A DNA stretch of 64,000 nucleotides from Christiangramia fulva (GTDB taxonomy: Bacteria; Bacteroidota; Bacteroidia; Flavobacteriales; Flavobacteriaceae): contig NZ_CP028136.1 in assembly GCF_003024155.1 (NCBI RefSeq), forward strand, positions 868,001-932,000, in the 5' to 3' direction. The notes under the pieces were generated by a model. That model was not told the DNA's origin and ran no database searches. It saw only the letters and a list, made by a program, of their open reading frames with translations. The translations under genes and the position numbers were made by a program. This document shows positions 56,416-64,000 of the stretch, in pieces (positions within the stretch are counted from its first letter, which is position 1; each line of letters starts with the position of its first letter).

Positions 56416-57297
56416 CTATTTGAGAGTAAAACTTGCAGTTCCCAGAAGAAGTGCATCGTTATAAACATAGACCTTATAGGTGCCTTCTTTAAGTTTATCT
56501 TCTTTAGCTTTTGCCAGGATGCACACGTCAAGTTCTTCATTTTCGTAATACACTTTTGATGCGGCACTGTAAACCATGGTTCCACCTTCATGCTGCACGA
56601 CAATGCGATCTCCCACCAGCTCATTATCGGGATTATAAACCTGTACATACAAATTCTTTTCACCCGGCTCTACAAGGTCGTTTGCCGTTAAGGTAAAACA
56701 GGTTCGAATTTGATCAACCCGACGATTATTATCATTCTCAATGATTTTCCCACTGTTGCGAACAATCACTCCTTCAGCTTTTAACCGGGCAATTTTTAGC
56801 CTCGAGGCTTTATTGACCTTGGTATTCAGGTCCTGATTTGTATTTTGCAGTGAATCTGATAATTTCGTGCGTTCCTTTAAGGCCACGCTAGTACTGTCAA
56901 GTGAAGTAGAAAGCTGCTGATTTTGCGCACTAAGACTGTCCACGACCCTGAAGAGCCTGTCTTTTTCGGCTTTCAGGTTCCCGATTTCCCGGCGATATTT
57001 GGAAATAAGTACTAGGTTCGCTTCGTTATCTTTAACCGAATCCAGTAATCGCGCGATACGGTCTCGTGCATTGACCAGATCCTGGTCCATAACCTCGTTT
57101 TCTTTGATCGCTTCATCGTATTTTACGATCAGGTCATTAAGTTCATCTTCGATAACTGACTTTTCTTTTTGCAGTACTTTTTCGTTTTCTTTTTCCTCAT
57201 TGTAAAATTTAATAGTATAAATACTGAGGGCAATTAGTGCCACAGCAAGCACACCGGTAAGGATTTTCAATGCGGTATTGCTTTTCTTTTCTGTCAT
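56416..57297 (-). CDS. Membrane-anchored coiled-coil protein of unknown function
   Basis: This 293-residue protein has a single N-terminal transmembrane helix (about 10-28) followed by a long coiled coil (30-190), rich in Glu, Lys, Asp and Asn. A small beta-rich C-terminal domain (about 205-293: TCFTLTANDLVEPGEKNLYVQVYNPD...EGTYKVYVYNDALLLGT) has the look of an Ig-like or bacterial lipocalin-free sandwich. I do not recognise a named family. The start at 57297 is divergent from the comF-like gene (64-nt gap). Function is not predictable. Confidence 0.75.
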   Translation of the reverse strand: MTEKKSNTALKILTGVLAVALIALSIYTIKFYNEEKENEKVLQKEKSVIEDELNDLIVKYDEAIKENEVMDQDLVNARDRIARLLDSVKDNEANLVLISKYRREIGNLKAEKDRLFRVVDSLSAQNQQLSTSLDSTSVALKERTKLSDSLQNTNQDLNTKVNKASRLKIARLKAEGVIVRNSGKIIENDNNRRVDQIRTCFTLTANDLVEPGEKNLYVQVYNPDNELVGDRIVVQHEGGTMVYSAASKVYYENEELDVCILAKAKEDKLKEGTYKVYVYNDALLLGTASFTLK

Positions 57298-57361
57298 CGT
57301 TTATAGTTATTTAGTTTGTAAATTTAGTCGATTAACAAGGTAAGCAACAAGCTCTTAACAA

Positions 57362-58042
57362 ATGTTTCACGATTTCGTTAACCTCTTATACCCTCCGGTT
57401 TGCCACATTTGTGAGGCAGAACTCCTGAAGAATGAAAGAATTATCTGTACCGCGTGTTTGCATGATCTGCCGGTTACCCGCTATCATTTTGATAACGAGA
57501 ACCCTGTAAAAAAAGTATTTTATGGTCGTGCAAAGGTTGAAAACGCTACTGCTTTGCTACATTTCAGAAAAAAAGCCGGCGTGCAGCAACTCATTCATGA
57601 GCTTAAATATCGCGGAAAAAAAGAGATAGGAAATTTCCTTGGAGAATGGCTGGGAAGTGAAATTTCAAAAATTTCTGAATACCGGAAAATTGACCTGGTA
57701 ATTCCGGTTCCGTTGCATAAATCCAGGCTTAAAAAACGAGGTTATAACCAGGTGGAAGGTTTTGGAAAGGAAATAGCTCTAGCCATAAAAGCCGAATATG
57801 CCGATGATATTCTTCTGAAAATCACAGCTTCTGAAACCCAAACACTAAAAAACAGGATTGCCCGCGGCGGCAAAATCAATGAAAGTCTTTCACTTCAGAA
57901 TATTAAAAAAGCTGAAAACAAAAATCTTCTTATTGTAGATGACCTTGTTACCACAGGAGCCACTTTAGAGGCCTGTGCGCTGAAGCTGCAGGAAATTCCC
58001 GGTGTAAAAATCAGCATCGCCACCATGGCAATAACCGATTAG
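57362..58042 (+). CDS. ComF family amidophosphoribosyltransferase-like protein
   Basis: This 226-residue protein has an N-terminal zinc-ribbon (CHICEAELLKNERIICTAC), then a type I phosphoribosyltransferase fold with the PRPP loop LLIVDDLVTTGATL and IPVPLHKSRLKKRGYNQVEGFG. ComF relatives aid DNA uptake in naturally competent bacteria; the role here is open. Standard length. It begins 64 nt from the divergent coiled-coil gene and precedes the Ig-like lipoprotein by 55 nt. Confidence 0.93.
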   Translation: MFHDFVNLLYPPVCHICEAELLKNERIICTACLHDLPVTRYHFDNENPVKKVFYGRAKVENATALLHFRKKAGVQQLIHELKYRGKKEIGNFLGEWLGSEISKISEYRKIDLVIPVPLHKSRLKKRGYNQVEGFGKEIALAIKAEYADDILLKITASETQTLKNRIARGGKINESLSLQNIKKAENKNLLIVDDLVTTGATLEACALKLQEIPGVKISIATMAITD

Positions 58043-58097
58043 ATTTATGTGATAAATCAAAATAATCGTTTCTTTGTGATTCCATAGCAGTTAGTTT

Positions 58098-59711
58098 ATG
58101 AAAATTAGAATTCCGGGTTACCTGTTGGTGATACTTTTAGCTTTTACGGTGGTGCGTTGCGCAAAAAAAGGAATGCCGGAGGGAGGACCTGTTGATAAAG
58201 ATCCGCCAAAATTCATTCGTGCGAATCCCGAGAATTATAGTATCCATTTCGATGCCAGGCAGATCCGCATCTATTTTGATGAATATATCAAGCTGGACAA
58301 ACCTCAACAGCAGATCATCATTTCACCGCCAATGGATCCCAAACCGAATATCATGCCTCTGGGCACAGCCAGAAAAGATATCAAAATTGAAATTTTTGAC
58401 ACTCTTGAAAAAAATACTACCTACACCATTAATTTCGGAAAAAGCATCATCGACAACAATGAAGGCAACTCCAATAATTATTTCAAATATGTCTTTTCCA
58501 CCGGAGATTATATAGATTCACTTTCGGTTTCTGGTAAAGTAAAAGATGCAAGCCTTAAGGCTCCTCCAGCACCGGTTTCGATCTTTTTATATGAGCTGGA
58601 TTCTACTTACACCGATTCTGCGGTTTATAAAAAAACGCCCAGGTATGTAACTTATTCCAAAGACAGTACCTACACCTTTAACTTAGAAAATTTAAAGGAA
58701 GGCACCTACAAAATGGTCGCGATAATTGATAAAAACAACAACTATCTCTACAATCCTAAAAGTGAGAAAATTGGATTCGTGGCTGAACCCATCACCATTC
58801 CTACCGATAGCACTTATGAGATCACGGTATTCAAGGAAAAACTTCCTTTCAAACCTAAAAGGCCTTCCCAGGTTAAGGGACATCAAATTTTATTTGGTTA
58901 CGAAGGTTCTACTGAACTCGATAGCCTTAAAATAAATTTGCTGAATAACAAGCCTCCAGATTATGAGTATCGAATCACCAAAGTGAAAGACAAAGACAGT
59001 GTAAATTACTGGTATAATATAAAACCCGAAATCGATAGTCTTTCTTTCGAAGTTGTTACTCCCACCACCCTCGATACTGTTTGGGCAAGAATTGCCAAAC
59101 TTGAGCGTGATTCGCTGAAGGTTACCGCTGAACCTTCAGGAAGCATTGGGATCAAAGAAGATCTAAAGTTCACCGCAAATACTCCTATTTCAGCTTACCA
59201 GCCTGAATTGATAAAAATTCTTGACAAAGATTCTGCAGATGTGCCTTTTACCGCAAAATTTCTTCCAATAAGAAATGAACTTCAGATTTCATTTAATAAA
59301 ACTACCGAGAACAATTACCAGGTAACCGCACTTCCCGGAGCCATTGAAGATCTTTTCAAGGCCACCAATGATACTATAAAGAAAAATTTTAAAACAAAAG
59401 GCCCTTCAGATTACGGTAGGATCGTAGCCACCATTCCCAATATCAGGTCTTATCCGGTCATTGTTCAGTTAACGTCTACTAAAGGGCAGGTTTTGGCAGA
59501 AAAATATGCGGAGAGTGGAAATACCTTTGAGTTTCCTTACCTGACTCCGGGCGATTTTCTGCTCAGGGTGATCTACGACAAAAATGGAAACAAAGAGTGG
59601 GACACCGGCGATTTTTTAAAGAAAAAACAGCCGGAAATCATTAAATATTATTCCGATACTCTTAACGTTCGCGCCAATTGGGATGTAAACGAAACTATAA
59701 ATCTAGACTAA
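58098..59711 (+). CDS. Ig-like (Big_5/SbsA) domain lipoprotein
   Basis: This 537-residue exported lipoprotein has its lipobox at VVRC (C21). Residues of about 35-140 form an SbsA-like Ig domain (DPPKFIRANPENYSIHFDARQIRIYFDEYI, KNTTYTINFGKSIID); a second region resembles a repeated all-beta module (DSTYTFNLENLKEGTYKMVAIID), and the end has a similar strand set (FPYLTPGDFLLRVIYDKNGNKEWDTGDF). It is a conserved Bacteroidetes type of unknown role. The gene converges with the nitrilase gene, overlapping by 17 nt. Confidence 0.85.
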   Translation: MKIRIPGYLLVILLAFTVVRCAKKGMPEGGPVDKDPPKFIRANPENYSIHFDARQIRIYFDEYIKLDKPQQQIIISPPMDPKPNIMPLGTARKDIKIEIFDTLEKNTTYTINFGKSIIDNNEGNSNNYFKYVFSTGDYIDSLSVSGKVKDASLKAPPAPVSIFLYELDSTYTDSAVYKKTPRYVTYSKDSTYTFNLENLKEGTYKMVAIIDKNNNYLYNPKSEKIGFVAEPITIPTDSTYEITVFKEKLPFKPKRPSQVKGHQILFGYEGSTELDSLKINLLNNKPPDYEYRITKVKDKDSVNYWYNIKPEIDSLSFEVVTPTTLDTVWARIAKLERDSLKVTAEPSGSIGIKEDLKFTANTPISAYQPELIKILDKDSADVPFTAKFLPIRNELQISFNKTTENNYQVTALPGAIEDLFKATNDTIKKNFKTKGPSDYGRIVATIPNIRSYPVIVQLTSTKGQVLAEKYAESGNTFEFPYLTPGDFLLRVIYDKNGNKEWDTGDFLKKKQPEIIKYYSDTLNVRANWDVNETINLD

Positions 59712-60477
59712 AAGTATCACGGTCCTGAAGAAATTTCAGCTTTTTCCTGGTCTCGTAAAGGCTTGCTTTATCGATAGAAATTTCAGCAGTGAATTCTTCA
59801 GAACGATCGAGGGGAGTCAATTCTTTACCCAGGCAATCATAAGCCGCAGAATGGCCATTATACACATAACCATCGCCGTCTTCGCCCGTACGGTTAACGC
59901 CTATGCAATAGCTCATATTTTCAATGGCCCTTGCCTTTAACAAAGTATCCCAGGCGTTCACCCGTTTTTTTGGCCAGTTCGCAACGTAAATTAGCAGGTC
60001 GTAATCTTCGGTATTTCGTGCCCAAACCGGGAATCTAAGGTCGTAGCAAATTAGCGGACAAATTTTCCAGCCTTTATACTCCACAATGAGGCGTTGCCTT
60101 CCGGCGGTATAAGTTTCATCTTCTTTGGCCAGGGTGAAGGTATGTCGCTTGTCATAAAGCTTATAATTTCCGTCGGGAAACACGAAAAACAACCGGTTGT
60201 AATAATTATCATTTTCAGAAATGATTACACTTCCGGTTACCGCGGATTTCTTCTTTTTCGCCTGCTGCTGCATCCATTCCAAGGTGGCTCCTCTGGTAGG
60301 CTCAGCCAGCTTTTCAGCATTCATGCTAAAACCAGTGGTGAACATTTCAGGAAGTATGATCAAATCGGTTTCCTTAGAAATTTTATCGATTTCCCCGGAA
60401 AATAAACTTCGATTCGCTTCGGAATCTTCCCATTTCAAATTGGCCTGAATGAAGGCAATATTCAATTTTTCGCTCAT
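59695..60477 (-). CDS. Nitrilase-superfamily amidase (omega-amidase YafV-like)
   Basis: This is a 260-residue carbon-nitrogen hydrolase. I chose the ATG at 60477 (MSEKLNIAFIQANLKWED) because it gives the family-standard N-terminus; the upstream ATG at 60591 adds 38 residues without family character. The catalytic triad is E44 (LPEMF), K110 (YDKRHTF) and C144 (CYDLRFP). The family (omega-amidase, Nit2/YafV) removes the amide from 2-oxoglutaramate and similar compounds, a metabolite-repair role. It is convergent with the Ig-like lipoprotein gene. Confidence 0.9.
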   Translation of the reverse strand: MSEKLNIAFIQANLKWEDSEANRSLFSGEIDKISKETDLIILPEMFTTGFSMNAEKLAEPTRGATLEWMQQQAKKKKSAVTGSVIISENDNYYNRLFFVFPDGNYKLYDKRHTFTLAKEDETYTAGRQRLIVEYKGWKICPLICYDLRFPVWARNTEDYDLLIYVANWPKKRVNAWDTLLKARAIENMSYCIGVNRTGEDGDGYVYNGHSAAYDCLGKELTPLDRSEEFTAEISIDKASLYETRKKLKFLQDRDTFSLDL

Positions 60478-60579
60478 ACTCAAAAATACCAAATTTGAAT
60501 TTTTTAATGTCAAATACTTGTTAAATGATTGCAGAAAACTGGTTGAATAAATAGCTTTAAGAGTGAAAACGAAAAGATT

Positions 60580-61083
60580 ATGAGCGTTCAAACCTTCTTT
60601 CAGAAAGATTCCTATCTATCAAATACAAGCAGAAGTCTCATCGCCGGATTTGTTGGCGGACTTGCTGGCTCCGCGTTAAAAAGCATTATTGAACAATTTC
60701 TTCCTGTTCGCCAGGTCGAAGATCGTTCGGCCCAAATTAAAATAGTGGATGATCTTTCTACAAAAATTACAGGCACTCCGGTCAGCACTCGAAATGAAGC
60801 CCTCGCAGAGCAGCTCGTAAATATTCCTTTTGGCGGTTCTCTCGGCGCCGCTTATGGCTATGGAAAAAAAGACCGCCATGGATTGAGACCTGTTGACGGG
60901 GTTGTTTTTGGTCTCACCACCTGGACGACCACTCATGAAACTTCCCTGCCAATTTTAGGGCTGGAGCCTAAACCTACCGACACCCCTATTCGTATGCAGC
61001 TTAATGAACTTTTCGCTCATGTTGCTTTTGGCGTCACTACGGAAATAGTGCGTCATTATTTAGATGAGCAGTTGAAAAAATAA
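60580..61083 (+). CDS. DUF1440/YagU-like membrane protein
   Basis: This 167-residue protein has three or four hydrophobic segments. The ELFAHVAFGVTTEIVRHYL block near the C-terminus and the N-terminal GFVGGLAGSALKS segment resemble E. coli YagU (DUF1440), although it is shorter than YagU (204 aa). YagU contributes to acid resistance in E. coli; I cannot transfer that role with confidence. It converges with the helicase gene, with the two stops adjacent. Confidence 0.65.
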   Translation: MSVQTFFQKDSYLSNTSRSLIAGFVGGLAGSALKSIIEQFLPVRQVEDRSAQIKIVDDLSTKITGTPVSTRNEALAEQLVNIPFGGSLGAAYGYGKKDRHGLRPVDGVVFGLTTWTTTHETSLPILGLEPKPTDTPIRMQLNELFAHVAFGVTTEIVRHYLDEQLKK

Positions 61084-63549
61084 TCAATCTTCAAATTGCT
61101 GTAGCATTCTTCGAATTCGGTCTTCCAGTTTTTCGGAAGACAGTTTTTCCCTCAGCCGGTCTGTAATAATAGGAAACGAAAAAGGCGTGGGTTTTTCACA
61201 TTTTCGCCATACAATATTCTGTTCCGCAATCCGCTCCAAAACCAATCTTAAACGACCTTCTTCCAGCTGATGCTCGAAAGTTTCCCGAAAAGCCTGTTGA
61301 TATAACAGATTATCTTCCTCATAATCCCTGAAAACGCTGAATAATAACTGCGAATTTGACTGCAGGTGTTTGCTTTTCACCAGTTTATTAGGATAACCGG
61401 TAAAAACAAGTCCGGCGATTACCGCGATATCCCGAAATTTACGCCGGGCCATTTCGGTTGCATTCAGACTTTTATAAAGATCGTCCATCAGATATTCTTC
61501 CGAAAAAAGATTATTATCGATGACCTGCTGCATATCGATCTCCTGGTCTGAAAGCAGTTCAAAACCATAATCGTTAAAGGCGATGGAAAAACTGATAGGT
61601 GACAACAAACTAATTCTATAAGCCAGCAAACTTGCGAGCGCTTCATGAACAAATCTTCCTTCAAAAGGATAAAAAACGGCATGAAAACCTTCGCGGGTTT
61701 TAAAAGTTTCGATTAAAAATTCCTGGCTATTTGGAATGATGGATTCTTTTTTCTGCCTTTCCAGAATAGGCTTTAAGGATCTTAATTCCCGGGATGTACC
61801 TCTGTTGGTTTTCTTTGAGGCTTCATACATTTCTTCCCGTAGAAGCTCGCTCATCTGTGCAGAAAATGTCATTCTTCCTCCCTGCCAGCTGGGAATCTTT
61901 GAATTCTTTTTTTGAGATTTCCGAACCAGAACCTGCATATTTTTGATCCTAACCAGTTCTAAAGTCCGTCCCGCAAAGGTGAAGGAGTCGCCGGGATTCA
62001 GTTTTGAAATGAACCATTCTTCGATCGTCCCGATATAACCGCCCTTCATATATTTTACACTCAGCATCGCATCGCTCACAATGGTCCCTATCTGCAGCCG
62101 GTGTCTCATGGCCACGCCTCGATCGTTGATCCTGAATTTTCCGTCTTCCTCGATCTCCACTTTTTTATATTCGTCGTAAGCCTGTAAACTCTGACTTCCT
62201 TTGGTGATGAAATTGAGGATCCACTGCCATTCTTCTTCGGTAATTCCCTGAAAGCAAAAAGTCGAAGCCACTTCGGGAAAGATCTCTTTTGGATAAAAAC
62301 CGTCGGAAACCGCCAGAGTGTTCAAATACTGTACCAGCACATCAAAACTCATGAGATAGGGAATTCGATCTTCCACCGCCTTCTTTTCAACGGCTTTCTG
62401 AAGCGCTGAAGCCTCGATAAGTTCAATTGCGTGGGTAGGCAAAAAATAGATCAGGCTCACTTTTCCGGGCTGATGCCCGCTGCGCCCGGCACGCTGAAGA
62501 AATCGCGCTACTCCTTTAGGACCGCCAATCTGAACTATGGTTTCAACTGGCGCAAAATCGACTCCCAGATCAAGACTGGAGGTACAAACCACAGCCTTCA
62601 GACTTTCATTCCTGATGGCCTGCTCCACCCAAAGACGCGTTTCTTTATTGATACTCCCGTGATGCATGGCGATCTCCCCGGCCAGCTCAGGATATTTCGC
62701 CAGCAGTTTCTGAAACCAGATCTCGCACTGCGACCTGGTATTGGTAAAAAGCAGCGTGGTTCTTGAATTTTTGATAATGGGAACGACCTCATCGATCAGG
62801 TGTAATCCTAAATGACCCCGCCACGGAAACTTTTCCATTTTGTCGGGAATGATCGATCTTACCTCGATTTTCTTTTTAAGATCGGCCTTGATCATCACCG
62901 AATTTTTCAGTGCCTCAGAATTGGGTCCCAATAAAACCTCTCGGGCCTGCTCGAGGTTCCCAATCGTAGCCGAGATCCCCCAAATTCGAAGATCTTTAGA
63001 AATGGTTTTCAATCTTGAAAGCGCCAGTTCTACCTGTACTCCGCGTTTGCTGCCCAGCAACTCATGCCATTCGTCAATGACAATAGCATTTAAATTCTTG
63101 AATTGTTTTTTATAATTTTTGGAAGAAAGCAGTAAATGCAAACTCTCGGGAGTAGTAATGAGCAAATCTGGCATCGATTTTTTTTGCGCTGCCCGTTCTT
63201 TTTGAGGTGTATCTCCGGTTCTTATCCCCACCGTAAACTGTGTTCCCATCTCTTCTGCAAACCGGCTTGCAGCCTGCTCAATTTCTACGGAAAGAGCTCG
63301 CAGCGGTGTGATCCAAACCGCCTTTAAACCACTTTTATGTTTGGTTGTGTAATCGGGATTTTTTCGAATGTACTCCAGAACAATAGGAATCCATAGCGCA
63401 AAGGTCTTTCCACTGCCTGTAGGCGCGTTAAGCAGACCATTCTTCTTCTGGAGATAAGCATCCCAGGTATCTTTCTGGAACTTGAAAGGCTTCCAATCCT
63501 GACCGGCAAACCAGTTTTCAGCTAAAGTTACAAGTTCCTTTTTGTTCAT
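61084..63549 (-). CDS. Ligase-associated (Lhr-like) DEXH-box helicase
   Basis: This 821-residue superfamily 2 helicase has the P-loop APTGSGKTFALW, motif II DEWH (VIDEWHELLGSKRG), motif III SAT, and motif VI QRAGRSGHQPG with the core helicase lobes in the first 400 or so residues. The second half has a winged-helix and the DUF3320-like Lhr region (FTFAGRTLELVRIKNMQVLVRK). This is the protein of the bacterial ATP-dependent ligase/exonuclease/phosphodiesterase DNA-damage cluster. The other members are not in this window; they may lie to the right or elsewhere. Confidence 0.9.
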   Translation of the reverse strand: MNKKELVTLAENWFAGQDWKPFKFQKDTWDAYLQKKNGLLNAPTGSGKTFALWIPIVLEYIRKNPDYTTKHKSGLKAVWITPLRALSVEIEQAASRFAEEMGTQFTVGIRTGDTPQKERAAQKKSMPDLLITTPESLHLLLSSKNYKKQFKNLNAIVIDEWHELLGSKRGVQVELALSRLKTISKDLRIWGISATIGNLEQAREVLLGPNSEALKNSVMIKADLKKKIEVRSIIPDKMEKFPWRGHLGLHLIDEVVPIIKNSRTTLLFTNTRSQCEIWFQKLLAKYPELAGEIAMHHGSINKETRLWVEQAIRNESLKAVVCTSSLDLGVDFAPVETIVQIGGPKGVARFLQRAGRSGHQPGKVSLIYFLPTHAIELIEASALQKAVEKKAVEDRIPYLMSFDVLVQYLNTLAVSDGFYPKEIFPEVASTFCFQGITEEEWQWILNFITKGSQSLQAYDEYKKVEIEEDGKFRINDRGVAMRHRLQIGTIVSDAMLSVKYMKGGYIGTIEEWFISKLNPGDSFTFAGRTLELVRIKNMQVLVRKSQKKNSKIPSWQGGRMTFSAQMSELLREEMYEASKKTNRGTSRELRSLKPILERQKKESIIPNSQEFLIETFKTREGFHAVFYPFEGRFVHEALASLLAYRISLLSPISFSIAFNDYGFELLSDQEIDMQQVIDNNLFSEEYLMDDLYKSLNATEMARRKFRDIAVIAGLVFTGYPNKLVKSKHLQSNSQLLFSVFRDYEEDNLLYQQAFRETFEHQLEEGRLRLVLERIAEQNIVWRKCEKPTPFSFPIITDRLREKLSSEKLEDRIRRMLQQFED

Positions 63550-63584
63550 ATTTTATTAGTAGATGGAGTCAATTTAAAAGAAAA

Positions 63585-63689
63585 CTGTCTGAAAAATAAG
63601 CCATTCTTATAATATTCAGCGATCATGATTTATGGAAAATTCAGGTTAACAGATCGTCTTTTGAATATTACAGTCTTTTTTTCAGACAG
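63585..63689. repeat. 12-bp inverted repeat between the helicase gene and the unknown ORF
   Basis: CTGTCTGAAAAA (63585-63596) and TTTTTCAGACAG (63678-63689) are perfect reverse complements separated by 81 bp. There is no ORF of note between them. It could be a long-range RNA stem, a small terminator pair or a remnant of a mobile element. Confidence 0.6.
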
Positions 63690-63709
63690 CTCAATATTTT
63701 TATTTTTTA

Positions 63710-64000
63710 TCAGGTACTTCCCTGTGTTGATTTTCCTTTCGGTTCTTCTACCCTCGGAATTATTGGTTGATGCCCGTTATAAAAGAACTGCGGATAATTA
63801 TGTTTCATAAATTCCTGGTGGATCGAATCCATTTTCCGCACCTGGTCCATAAAATCTTTTGAATTCATATGATGACTGAAAAATCCGCGATTCAAAAAAT
63901 CATTTTCGGGAATAGAATCATTGAAAAACGATTCAAATAAAGCCGACTGGTCATTCATTCCGCTGCTTTGAAAATACTGGCGGAAATTCTGCATCATTCT
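63710..64000 (-). CDS. C-terminal part of an unknown protein (cut by window edge)
   Basis: The frame is open for at least 96 codons to the right edge; two ATGs at 63992-63997 are possible starts, but the codon before them is also open, so the protein probably begins outside. The visible part is rich in Asn, Phe, Met and Ser, and ends with a Pro/Gly/Ser-rich tail (EEPKGKSTQGST). I do not recognise a family, and there is no membrane segment visible here. Confidence 0.5.
   Translation of the reverse strand, partial: RMMQNFRQYFQSSGMNDQSALFESFFNDSIPENDFLNRGFFSHHMNSKDFMDQVRKMDSIHQEFMKHNYPQFFYNGHQPIIPRVEEPKGKSTQGST

Noticed and set aside
60478..60591. 38-residue N-terminal extension of the nitrilase
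   Set aside because: The sequence has no family similarity and the ATG at 60477 aligns with the standard N-terminus; the region looks like upstream intergenic DNA.

Overview
The window is chromosomal DNA from a member of the Bacteroidetes, almost certainly the family Flavobacteriaceae (a marine Gramella/Christiangramia-like genus is my best guess, by inference). The evidence is the gliding-motility pair gldD-gldE, a protein with a type IX secretion sorting domain, DUF4199 and DUF4270 proteins, atpD-atpC split from the other ATP synthase genes, and promoters of the TTTG-N19-TAnnTTTG type. It is AT-rich core genome. I see no phage, transposase, CRISPR array, rRNA or tRNA gene.

Layout. 1-5.7 kb: partial miaB, an LVIVD-repeat lipoprotein, a secreted carboxylesterase, the rplU-rpmA ribosomal operon and a DUF4199 membrane protein. 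5.9-9.3 kb: two-gene M16 peptidase operon. 9.4-13.9 kb: an EamA transporter and mutY-ssb-gldE-gldD, all on the minus strand. 14.0-16.8 kb: HU, an easily missed 29-residue very basic protein, RNase E/G and recX. 16.8-24.7 kb: a minus-strand biotin run, bioF-bioD-bioA-SET-ketoacyl synthase-bioB-cupin-cupin. 24.7-30.9 kb: mgtC, then a complete seven-gene Mrp Na+/H+ antiporter operon. 31-34.7 kb: a TolB-like secreted protein, a DUF2975/XRE regulator pair and an M61 aminopeptidase with a PDZ domain. 34.7-36.6 kb: atpD-atpC. 36.9-42.8 kb: a secreted S10 carboxypeptidase, then a short starch-synthase-like gene, a DUF4270 lipoprotein and glmS. 42.9-48.9 kb: panC-panD, an LPG-synthase-type membrane protein, an esterase-fold protein lacking its serine, radA and an M23 lipoprotein. 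48.8-57.3 kb: aldo/keto reductase, OmpA-family lipoprotein, exonuclease III, the 995-residue T9SS cargo, glyS and a coiled-coil membrane protein. 57.4-64 kb: comF-like gene, Ig-like lipoprotein, omega-amidase-like nitrilase, DUF1440-like protein, a ligase-associated DEXH helicase and the end of an unknown gene.

The most interesting block is the biotin run. All four late biotin genes are present, but no bioC, bioH, bioG or bioK is in the cluster. Instead it carries a beta-ketoacyl synthase with its catalytic residues, a SET-domain methyltransferase and two tandem JmjC-like cupin oxygenases. Other points worth checking are the 29-residue ORF beside HU, RNase E/G without its zinc-link cysteines, a GHD nucleophile elbow in an esterase fold, a half-length starch-synthase protein, a metalloprotease pair with one dead partner, and several small palindromes and REP-like hairpins. 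Several genes probably start at TTG, notably the ketoacyl synthase and one cupin, where no usable ATG exists.
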